41,808 nt of DNA from a virus: the IMG/VR virus record IMGVR_UViG_3300021477_000002, positions 1 to 41,808 of that record; one strand, written 5' to 3'. Every line of letters begins with the position of its first letter. Position 1 is the first letter of the stretch. Below, one piece after another: positions 32,325-38,081 of this stretch. The translations under genes and the position numbers were made by a program. Below the pieces are notes generated by a model that worked only from the letters and a program-made list of their open reading frames with translations, had not been told where the DNA came from and ran no database searches.

Positions 32325-32534
32325 ATGGGACATAGCCACAAAAATACGTCAATGGGCGGTGAAGGCAAAGGAAATAAAGGCAATGACTTCATCAAGATTA
32401 AAGAAAATGTTGACCCAAAGCCTCCTGCTGGGGCATCTAATTCTTATGAGAAAGTAAGAGAAAAGATTGATCGTCATGATGATTCTTCTCTTGCAAAGCG
32501 TCCATATACGCGCGAAAAGATGATGAATAAATAA
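32325..32534 (+). CDS. Small Gly/Lys-rich protein
   Basis: A 69-aa hydrophilic protein, likely disordered: MGHSHKNTSMGGEGKGNKGN and a basic C-terminus. AAGAGG precedes the ATG by 7 bases. It could be a DNA-associated virion component. No family recognised. Confidence 0.6.
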   Translation: MGHSHKNTSMGGEGKGNKGNDFIKIKENVDPKPPAGASNSYEKVREKIDRHDDSSLAKRPYTREKMMNK

Positions 32535-32600
32535 TTTTGAATGGTAGTAGGGATAAACCATAATGGGTGTAACCTGATCGCCATTCATTTAAATAGAGTT

Positions 32601-32709
32601 AGAATCGGCAGGCGCATCACAGCGCTGCGGATGAAGACAAAACGATACCGGAAGCTCCTCGAAAGGGAGAAGTGCATAGGGCGACAAAACTTCACAGAAA
32701 GCCGATTCT
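32601..32709 (+). ncRNA. Candidate structured RNA closed by a 9-bp stem
   Basis: agaatcggc (32601-32609) pairs perfectly with gccgattct (32701-32709), 91 bases apart, followed by TTTTT. Inside are gcgc/gcgc (32612-32625 region), ctcc/ggag (about 32655-32669) and gaagt/acttc hairpins, giving a multi-branched fold. G+C is clearly above the surrounding genes, as expected of functional RNA in an AT-rich genome. The 258-base gap 32535-32792 has an open frame but no protein-like composition. Not a tRNA; no known RNA family recognised. Confidence 0.55.
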
Positions 32710-32721
32710 TTTTAAGTAAGT

Positions 32722-32777
32722 CCAAGGCCTCCCTTGGCTGCATCGCGCCCAGGCAAAGCCTTAAAAAAGCAGGGCGC
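32722..32777 (+). promoter_or_regulatory. Two leader hairpins before the zinc-protein gene
   Basis: ccaagg/ccttgg (32722-32737) and gcgccc/gggcgc (32745-32777), the latter enclosing aggc/gcct. The second ends in ATTTT just before the AAGGAGG of the next gene, so it could act as a terminator or regulate translation. Confidence 0.5.
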
Positions 32778-32792
32778 ATTTTAAGGAGGAAT

Positions 32793-33026
32793 ATGTCAGA
32801 TGATAAATTTGGAATTGATACAGGTTTTGTTTATAGACCTTTAGGATTACAGGAGGAATGGGGAACTTCTCATCCAGTGAGATTTGCTGGGCCAGGCATG
32901 GTAACTTTAAATGACTCAGAAGGAAATGAGATTGAGATTCCTAAATGTGAAAAGTGTGATAATTACAAGAATCAAATAATCGGCAAAGAATGCTTTAAGT
33001 GGTATTGCCCATATTGCGAGGTTTAA
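32793..33026 (+). CDS. Small zinc-ribbon protein
   Basis: A 77-aa protein (MSDDKFGIDTGFVYRPLGLQ). ATG 32793 has AAGGAGG 4 bases upstream. Strands GPGMVTLNDSEGNEIEIPK lead into CEKC (53-56) and CPYC (73-76), a zinc ribbon. The open frame extends 84 codons further upstream through the structured-RNA region, but the ribosome site fixes this start. Probably an adaptor or nucleic-acid binding protein. Confidence 0.7.
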   Translation: MSDDKFGIDTGFVYRPLGLQEEWGTSHPVRFAGPGMVTLNDSEGNEIEIPKCEKCDNYKNQIIGKECFKWYCPYCEV

Positions 33027-33027
33027 T

Positions 33028-33261
33028 ATGAATGATAAATTTATAGAAAAAATATTTACTTACCACAATCCAAAAGAGATAGATCCAAAGAGATTCGAAA
33101 TAATCAGAGAATCTGCAAAAAATTTAGGTAGAGTCATTTTAGAGAATGGAGGATCTATAGAAGATGTTGAAAGATCCATATTAAAATTAAGGGAATGCGT
33201 TTTTTATGCCATTGCTTCAATCGCTATTCCCTTTGATGAAAAAGGAAACAATCATGCCTAA
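33028..33261 (+). CDS. Acb2/Tad1-type cyclic-nucleotide sponge (anti-CBASS / anti-Thoeris)
   Basis: A 77-aa helical protein: FTYHNPKEIDPKRFEIIRES, AKNLGRVILENGG, and KLRECVFYAIASIAIP. This is the 'FtYHpP..dq..Ry..IR..Ak.La..I.en.p.s.e...A...lrEaVm.AnA.IA' pattern of the Acb2/Tad1 hairpin family. Characterised members bind cyclic di-/trinucleotides or gcADPR made by host CBASS or Thoeris systems and so block the immune signal. Which ligand this copy binds cannot be told. It starts 1 base after the zinc gene and overlaps the next gene by 8 bases. Confidence 0.82.
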   Translation: MNDKFIEKIFTYHNPKEIDPKRFEIIRESAKNLGRVILENGGSIEDVERSILKLRECVFYAIASIAIPFDEKGNNHA

Positions 33262-33412
33262 GATAAAAATAATCCCATCGGCCGCAAAGCCTCTGGTTCC
33301 AAACGCTAAACAGCTAAGTACGGAGCAGCCACGTTACAAAAACACTGGCAAGCCTCCGCTAGCTATAGACAAATCATTTAGCCCGCAGGCTAAGAAACAG
33401 AGGGAGAATTAA
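33254..33412 (+). CDS. Small basic Pro-rich protein
   Basis: A 52-aa protein (MPKIKIIPSAAKPLVPNAKQ...). AAAGGA precedes ATG 33254. Lys- and Pro-rich, probably extended; comparable in type to the genes at 33414 and 34404. No family recognised. Confidence 0.55.
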   Translation: MPKIKIIPSAAKPLVPNAKQLSTEQPRYKNTGKPPLAIDKSFSPQAKKQREN

Positions 33413-33413
33413 G

Positions 33414-33581
33414 ATGGCTGCTACGCCTAAACCAATTAGAACTAGAATGAAAAAAATGTCTACTGAGTCAAGGAGTTCAGGTAAAATGCAACAACCTGGA
33501 GTAAAAAAAGAATATGAAAAAATGTCTATCAAAAACGCCAAAACCAGTAAAGGAAAAAAATTTGCAAAATCACAATATTGA
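33414..33581 (+). CDS. Small Lys-rich protein
   Basis: A 55-aa protein starting MAATPKPIRTRMKKMSTESR, with a repeated short block (KKMST.. / EKMSI..). AGGGAG precedes the ATG. Strongly basic, so it may bind DNA or RNA; possibly virion-packaged. Function unknown. Confidence 0.52.
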   Translation: MAATPKPIRTRMKKMSTESRSSGKMQQPGVKKEYEKMSIKNAKTSKGKKFAKSQY

Positions 33582-33750
33582 TAAAGAAAAAGAACACGAC
33601 ATTGAATACCAAATTTATTTGAAAGAAAGGTATAAAAATCTTTTTTTAGCCTATAAAGAAATAAGTGAATATCAAAGAGAATTGTGTAATAATTATAAGG
33701 TAGTATTTGATAAATATAAAATATCAGGTGCTTTAGATCATTTAAAATGA
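33514..33750 (+). CDS. Small hypothetical helical protein, start uncertain
   Basis: A 78-codon frame. Its second half (EKEHDIEYQIYLKERYKNLF ... EYQRELCNNYKVVFDKYKI) looks like a real helical protein, but the first 22 codons overlap the preceding gene in another frame and no ribosome site marks ATG 33514. Confidence 0.42.
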   Translation: MKKCLSKTPKPVKEKNLQNHNIDKEKEHDIEYQIYLKERYKNLFLAYKEISEYQRELCNNYKVVFDKYKISGALDHLK

Positions 33751-33792
33751 TAATTATACCAAACAAGCATATGAAAGAACATGGTGGTTAAT

Positions 33793-34005
33793 ATGGCACG
33801 AGATTGGCGTAAATTTGATTTCGACGAATTAGTTTACATTTGGAATGGTCATAAACAAAAAAATCCAAATATCGATCCTTTGAGACTTGGGATGAAAGCA
33901 GATCATAAAATGATCCAGTTGACACATGAAGAAATTGAGGATCTAGTAGATTGTCTTTTACTTAAAATAATTTGTGCTAGAGATATTATGGAGGGAAATA
34001 GATAG
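33793..34005 (+). CDS. Small hypothetical protein (paralogue of the gene at 32128)
   Basis: A 70-aa protein: MARDWRKFDFDELVYIWNGH, then NPNIDPLRLGMKADHKMIQL and THEEIEDLVDCLLLKI. Shares layout with the gene at 32128 but keeps the longer central loop. A GTTAAT-ATG start at 33793 is preferred to ATG 33781, which lacks a site. Stop abuts the next ATG (TAGATG). Confidence 0.66.
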   Translation: MARDWRKFDFDELVYIWNGHKQKNPNIDPLRLGMKADHKMIQLTHEEIEDLVDCLLLKIICARDIMEGNR

Positions 34006-34194
34006 ATGGAAAACGAAATTTTCGAAGACTGGAGCACTTTCAAGACGGGAGCGCGAAAAGAGTTTATTCAAGCAAAGAGAGATCTTGAATACAACGTGAA
34101 GCAGAATTTTGTATTATTAGAGCGCAGAGCATACTTACAGTCTCTATGCGAGTGGATCGACGAGGAAGACAAGAAATTAGCGATAGGTAAATAG
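34006..34194 (+). CDS. Small acidic helical protein
   Basis: A 62-aa protein (MENEIFEDWSTFKTGARKEF ...) with a single long helix. GGAGGGA lies 10 bases before the ATG. Directly abuts the next gene (TAGATG). No family recognised. Confidence 0.6.
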   Translation: MENEIFEDWSTFKTGARKEFIQAKRDLEYNVKQNFVLLERRAYLQSLCEWIDEEDKKLAIGK

Positions 34195-34356
34195 ATGAAA
34201 TGGATTAGTGATTCTGAATTGGTCATTGATAATAAAGTCTATCACATAACAAATCCCGAATGGATCAAGAATTTATTTTCTATAATGGATAAAGAAAATG
34301 ACAAAGACAAAAACGATAATAAATTCTTACATCCCAAAAATACCAATGCCGATTGA
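34195..34356 (+). CDS. Small hypothetical protein
   Basis: A 53-aa protein (MKWISDSELVIDNKVYHITN, then PEWIKNLFSIMDKE) with a polar Asn/Asp/Lys tail. The start follows the previous stop directly (TAGATG), indicating re-initiation. No family recognised. Confidence 0.52.
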   Translation: MKWISDSELVIDNKVYHITNPEWIKNLFSIMDKENDKDKNDNKFLHPKNTNAD

Positions 34357-34403
34357 TCCAGATATTCTTACCAAATATAAATTCCCTTCACTTGAGGTTA
34401 AAC

Positions 34404-34538
34404 ATGACAATGATACCCCCAAAGATCAAAAAGCTTCCAAACCTGCACAAGCCTAAAGGCTACGTAAAGCAGCCTGAGCAGGGATCTACCCATAGCAATC
34501 GTGGCCTTTACATGGGAGGTGCAAAGATGGTTCGATAA
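34404..34538 (+). CDS. Small basic protein
   Basis: A 44-aa protein (MTMIPPKIKKLPNLHKPKGY..). Pro/Lys/Gly-rich with C-terminal GLYMGGAKMVR. GAGG lies 7 bases before ATG 34404. Similar in type to the gene at 33254 (xPxKIKxxP). Last gene before a hairpin. Confidence 0.5.
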   Translation: MTMIPPKIKKLPNLHKPKGYVKQPEQGSTHSNRGLYMGGAKMVR

Positions 34539-34572
34539 TTATACCCATTTATTCCTGATTTCAGGTATAATT
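34537..34572 (+). terminator. Compound hairpin after the small-gene run
   Basis: aattatacc/ggtataatt (9 bp) outside, cctga/tcagg inside. There is no T run, so termination is only one option; the right arm also contains TATAAT, a possible -10 box for the membrane-protein pair downstream. Confidence 0.4.
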
Positions 34573-34592
34573 CATGGAAAATGGAGGCTAAT

Positions 34593-34790
34593 ATGGAATG
34601 GACACAATTTATTATATTTTTTCTAGGAGTTTTTGGGCTTTTTATCTGGAACAGGACTGAATCTAGAGCAGACATTAGGCACATGGATAATAAAATTGAC
34701 GCTATTCGAGAGTTAATGCATGCGATTCATATTGAAATGAAAGACTTTCATAATAGACTTTGCAAGATTGAATCAGAGAAAAATAAATGA
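34593..34790 (+). CDS. Small membrane protein with coiled coil (MKDFH family)
   Basis: A 65-aa protein. ATG 34593 has GGAGG 6 bases before it. Membrane helix (about 5-18, FIIFFLGVFGLFIW), coiled coil (DNKIDAIRELMHAIHIE), and the tail MKDFHNRLCKIE, nearly identical to the minus-strand gene at 11631. Coupled to the next gene by ATGA. Confidence 0.7.
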   Translation: MEWTQFIIFFLGVFGLFIWNRTESRADIRHMDNKIDAIRELMHAIHIEMKDFHNRLCKIESEKNK

Positions 34791-35050
34791 AAATTGAAGA
34801 AATCATGAGTGAAAAACCAAGTTTCCTTAAAAATCATATAGATACACTGGCTATTATAGGCGTCAACATAGCTATTGCAGCAATTCTTGTTTCTCTTTGG
34901 ATCTCAAATTCACACAGGATTGATGCAGCTAATACGAGAACTGATTCTCTTTATGCTAAATTCATGGAATCTCAAGAAGAACATAACAGAAAATGGAATG
35001 AAACTAACGAAAAGTTTTATGCTTTATTGAGAGAAAAGAATCAGAATTAA
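34787..35050 (+). CDS. Small membrane protein with coiled coil (DSLYAKF family)
   Basis: An 87-aa protein: polar start, membrane helix (about 20-40, LAIIGVNIAIAAILVSLWI), then RIDAANTRTDSLYAKFMESQ and a Glu-rich helix. Paralogue of the minus-strand gene at 6661. The pairing of one MKDFH-type and one DSLYAKF-type gene by overlap suggests they act together, perhaps as a two-part membrane complex; a spanin- or holin-like role is possible but unproven. Confidence 0.68.
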   Translation: MKIEEIMSEKPSFLKNHIDTLAIIGVNIAIAAILVSLWISNSHRIDAANTRTDSLYAKFMESQEEHNRKWNETNEKFYALLREKNQN

Positions 35051-35508
35051 ATAACTTTCCCATCAACCAAATAGTCCTCAATCTTCTCTAGCTTATCACC
35101 AACATATTTTTTTAGCATCCTGACATAATTTATATCAAATTCACTTGGATGACTCAAAATATACGCCAAAGCCTCTTTCTTAGGTATGCACCACTCGAAT
35201 TTAACAAGACCTCCATCCTCTACACTCCATAGATAATGATCATGGCCCTGATATGGGCTAGGTCTTGTTCTTCTGCATTGCGGATAGATATGAAGGGTAT
35301 TATGTGCATACGGCTCTTTCTGTAACCATATGTGAATGTAATACTTTCCTTTCACTCCATTTTCATAATTCTTCTGAACAGCCTCTTCAATTATCTCCTT
35401 AAATTTAGCCATACATGGCTCTACAGTCTCCCCAACCTCTTGCCGATCATTCTTTGACCTGGCTTCTAACATCAATTCGCCATAAGTCTTATCGCTTCCC
35501 TTGACCAT
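35047..35508 (-). CDS. Conserved hypothetical phage protein
   Basis: A 153-aa protein with GKYYIHIWLQKEPYAHNTLH, then RRTRPSP, DHYLWSVEDGGLVKFEWCIP and INYVRMLKKYV. Proteins with 'kyyIhi..kkepya.n......RqtRPsP....hylysve...g.l.l.W.iP' occur in several phage structural regions, function unknown. AAGGAGA stands before the ATG. Convergent with the membrane gene (4-base overlap) and divergent from the scaffold gene. Confidence 0.7.
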   Translation of the reverse strand: MVKGSDKTYGELMLEARSKNDRQEVGETVEPCMAKFKEIIEEAVQKNYENGVKGKYYIHIWLQKEPYAHNTLHIYPQCRRTRPSPYQGHDHYLWSVEDGGLVKFEWCIPKKEALAYILSHPSEFDINYVRMLKKYVGDKLEKIEDYLVDGKVI

Positions 35509-35598
35509 AAAATCTCCTTTTTAAAATTTCCTTTTACACAACACTTGCGTTAAATTAAAACTTTAAATTAACGTACGGTAGAAATCTAAAAGGCGCAA

Positions 35599-36336
35599 AT
35601 GAGACTCGCCAACTCAAAGGAAAACATGGAAACAACAGATCAAGCCCAAAATCCTGACGTGGCTGACCAGGCTGTAGATAACCATGAATCGAAGACTCCA
35701 AAAGAAAGTTTTGCGGAGCTTCGAAAAGCTAAAGAAGACCTCGAACGTCAACTCTGGCAAGAGAAGAAAGAGCGTGAGTTAGAGAAGCAGATGCAATTGC
35801 AAGCGCAGCAGATGCAAAAGCAACAACAACCACCAGAAGAAGATTTTGATTTCAGACAGCTAGAAAACGAAGAGTTTCCCGATGGGAAAAAACTTGTTAA
35901 AGCTTTCAATCAGGTAAACAAGAAACTATCTGGTTATGAGCAAGAGCTGGCTAAAAAGAATCAAGATATCATGATTCTTCAAACTGCCACTGAGTTTAAA
36001 GACTTTCACGAGGTCGTCACAGCTGAAAATATTGAAAAATATATCAAAAGTGACGAAGACAACAGAGAAGCTGTTGAGAAAGCCGCGAATCCTTTGAGAA
36101 AAGTGTATAACCTCATTAAAAAAAGCGCAGCATATCAAAATGATCGCTCAATTAAAGAGAAACCTATTTCTCAAGAGCAAAAGCGTGTGGATGAAAAAGA
36201 ATCCGCACCAAAGACTGGTAGCCTAGGAGTTCGCTCCGCAGCTATCACAACCGCTGCTCAAGTGTCTAATTCAAAAATGACACGTGAACAGCGCAACGCT
36301 CTTTGGAAAGAAACTCAAGCAGCCGCTCGTCGTTAG
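35599..36336 (+). CDS. Capsid scaffolding protein
   Basis: A 245-aa protein directly upstream of the major capsid gene. Coiled coil (about 40-85, Gln-rich QMQLQAQQMQKQQQPPEED), a helical middle and a basic C-terminal end (MTREQRNALWKETQAAARR), the part that binds coat protein in known scaffolds. Two starts have equal ribosome sites: ATG 35599 and ATG 35626; the shorter form (236 aa) begins METTDQ. The 90-base gap before it (35509-35598) is AT-rich with short inverted repeats (gttaaatt/..taaattaac) and may hold its promoter. Confidence 0.78.
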   Translation: MRLANSKENMETTDQAQNPDVADQAVDNHESKTPKESFAELRKAKEDLERQLWQEKKERELEKQMQLQAQQMQKQQQPPEEDFDFRQLENEEFPDGKKLVKAFNQVNKKLSGYEQELAKKNQDIMILQTATEFKDFHEVVTAENIEKYIKSDEDNREAVEKAANPLRKVYNLIKKSAAYQNDRSIKEKPISQEQKRVDEKESAPKTGSLGVRSAAITTAAQVSNSKMTREQRNALWKETQAAARR

Positions 36337-36341
36337 CCTTC

Positions 36342-36362
36342 GTCTTAACATGAGGTTAAGAC
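36342..36362 (+). promoter_or_regulatory. Hairpin presenting the capsid gene ribosome site
   Basis: gtcttaac (36342-36349) and gttaagac (36355-36362) pair perfectly around atgag; the GAGG ribosome site spans loop and stem. The capsid ATG is at 36366. This may stabilise the very abundant capsid mRNA or tune its translation. Confidence 0.5.
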
Positions 36363-36365
36363 AAA

Positions 36366-38071
36366 ATGTCAGGTCCCACTACGACATCGATATTACCTCC
36401 AGCAGTACAGCAACAGCTTTCAATGAAGCTGCTTGCTCGTCCAATGCCTGATCTGATCCATACAACTATGGGATATCCGATCACAATGGACCAACAAGCT
36501 GGAGACATTCTGAGACGTCGCCGTTATCAGAACCTACAGACAGCACCAGTGCCATTAGGCAATGGTATTGTAGACCCACCAGCGCAGCAGTTAACCGCTC
36601 TGGATATTGATGCTAGAATAGATTGGTTCGACCGTGCCAATCTTCTTGCAGCATAGGTAAATGACGGTACCTATATTATTCTGCAAGAGCAGGTTTTTTG
36701 AACATGGCCTGCTATAAATCCGCTCTGATTGACTTGGACCGCCGAGAGGCAAACAAGGGGCAAGATTATGGAAATTAAAAAGGAGAATGGAAAAATTATA
36801 ACTACGATGACATTTTCAGAATGTTTTTTTGGTTATGATGATCCAGAATTATCAAAAGCGATTATAGATCGATTTGATGAAACCATTTTATATCCTAGTC
36901 AGCCTGACAGACTAAGGCGAGTGGACACTGGAGACAGTGAAGCGATAGTCGGATCTGCAAATATAGAAGAAATTGCAGAAACTAGCAGAAATGACTAGTT
37001 CAAGTGTTAGTTGAAAATAGTAACACTTAGTAACAAAATGAATGCTCATAAACGAAGATCCCGTATTAAATTCTTCCATTAGTGTATTAGGTCAGAGTTT
37101 AAGAGAAACTGAGGATCAACTAGCTAGATCGATGATGGAAGGGGGTAAAATGTGTGCCCCCTATAAATCTTCTCTGATTGACTTGGAACTCCTAGCGGCA
37201 TAAGGTCGAGGGACAACAAGGGGCAAGATATGAACTTTCAAATGAAAATGAGTTATAAGACTGAAAAGCAAATGAAAAAATTATATGGCAAAAATCTAGG
37301 AAGAGATATTGCTTTTGGTAGAATTTTAACAAAAATATTGAAAGAAGAATTTCAGCCTGAACGACTAAGTGAGAAGACACCGAAAGGTGATGCGATAGTC
37401 TGAACTCTATGGAAACATAGAGAGGGAGATTCGAAGAAGTTTCCCCGCCTGAATGTGTCACACATAGTGTGAGAAATAAAATCAGGTCATAAAAGTAACA
37501 GAAATTGGCACCTCCGATTAATTGTACTAGTGGTACAAACGGAGACAATCCTACGAACGTCTCGCCGTTAGATTGCTCCAAAGCAGTCAGATTGCTAAGA
37601 ACTGCCAACGCTCAGTTCATCCAGGACATGATTGAAGGCGAGAACAAGTTCGGTACAGCTCCCGTACGTACCGCCTTCTTTGGTTTGGCTCATACTAATT
37701 TGAGCGCAGACCTAGACCAGATGGTCGGCTTTATCAACGTTGCTAATTATGCGAATAACAGCAACTTGCTTATGGCCGAATGGGGTTCGATTAGAAATAT
37801 TCGATTCCTGTTATCGTCTGTAGGCTCAATTATTCCTGGTGCTTCTGCAAACGGTTCAGATGTCTATAATATTTTCCTGCCTGGCCAGGAATCGTATGAC
37901 ATGGTTGACCTGGACGGTTATTCCGCTCAGTTCATCTATGCACCACCTGAGATTGCATCTCCTCGTCTGAGACTTTATCAGACTGCTGGTTGGAAGATGG
38001 CGCAAGTATTCAATATTACCAACACATCTTGGATCGTAGCATTACGTTGCACGCTTCAAGTGGCACTATAG
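36366..38071 (+). CDS. Major capsid protein, N4-gp56 family; gene split by two group I introns
   Basis: Proposed exons: 36366-36694, 37041-37146, 37508-38071 (999 bases, 333 codons with stop). Exon 1 gives the family N-terminus (LPPAVQQQLSMKLLARPMPD; LDIDARIDWF ... GTYIILQEQ), exon 2 VMLINEDPVLNSSISVLGQS and RETEDQLARSMMEGG, exon 3 APPINCTSGTNGDNPT to FVARGLHTL-type end (WIVALRCTLQVAL). Joined, these read through as one N4-gp56 capsid protein, the phases agreeing at both joints. One problem remains: codon 97 (36654-36656) is TAG, inside codons 89-100 that the family lacks. Full-length protein therefore needs readthrough, ribosome bypass or another event. Confidence 0.85.
36695..37040 (+). ncRNA. 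Group I intron 1 in the capsid gene (346 nt)
   Basis: P1: gcaggT of the exon pairs with Gcctgc (U.G at the splice site, cut after 36694). P7: gacta (36910 region) with tagtc in gcgatagtc; P8: cact/agtg between them. Then 3' hairpins tctgcaa/ttgcaga, actag/ctagt and aagtgtta/taacactt. The intron ends in G (37040). Splicing joins GT|A to a Val codon and restores the capsid frame. Confidence 0.85.
36768..36998 (+). CDS. Small ORF inside intron 1
   Basis: A 76-codon frame (MEIKKENGKIITTMTFSECF..) looped out between P6-type and P7 parts, with AAGGGGCAAG 4-9 bases before ATG. It has no LAGLIDADG, GIY-YIG or HNH motif; at this size it is unlikely to be a working homing endonuclease. Its 3' part overlaps the P7 core, so its sequence is partly set by RNA structure. 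Confidence 0.35.
   Translation: MEIKKENGKIITTMTFSECFFGYDDPELSKAIIDRFDETILYPSQPDRLRRVDTGDSEAIVGSANIEEIAETSRND
37147..37507 (+). ncRNA. Group I intron 2 in the capsid gene (361 nt)
   Basis: P1: agggggT pairs with Gccccct (U.G, cut after 37146). P10: exon 3 gcac pairs with gtgt just 5' of the guide. P7: gacta (about 37360) with tagtc (37396-37400); P8: cacc-gaaa-ggtg; P9: ctctatg-gaaa-catagag, a GNRA-type hairpin. Ends in G (37507). Core blocks ctataaatc..ctctgattgacttgga and caaggggcaagat are shared with intron 1. Confidence 0.88.
37230..37403 (+). CDS. Small ORF inside intron 2
   Basis: A 57-codon Lys-rich frame (MNFQMKMSYKTEKQMKKLYG..) beginning at the same place relative to the core (after aaggggcaagat) as the ORF of intron 1. 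The two proteins are not alike. No homing-nuclease motif. It may be a leftover of a former intron gene or simply open by chance. Confidence 0.3.
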   Translation: MNFQMKMSYKTEKQMKKLYGKNLGRDIAFGRILTKILKEEFQPERLSEKTPKGDAIV

Positions 38072-38081
38072 GAGGTAATAT

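Noticed and set aside
32601-32709. tRNA gene
   Set aside because: The fold has a 9-bp closing stem but no TpsiC-loop (GGTTCRA) or anticodon-arm spacing.
32541-32792. N-terminal extension of the zinc protein through the structured region
   Set aside because: AAGGAGG just before ATG 32793 fixes the start; the extension is very basic, unlike a folded domain, and overlaps stable stems.
33374-33766. 130-codon minus-strand frame, hydrophobic
   Set aside because: It is the antisense of two A-rich plus-strand small genes; the Phe/Leu/Ile richness follows from that.
36729-36998. Full 89-codon frame as a homing endonuclease
   Set aside because: No nuclease motif; the frame begins within intron core sequence and ends inside the P7-P9 structure.
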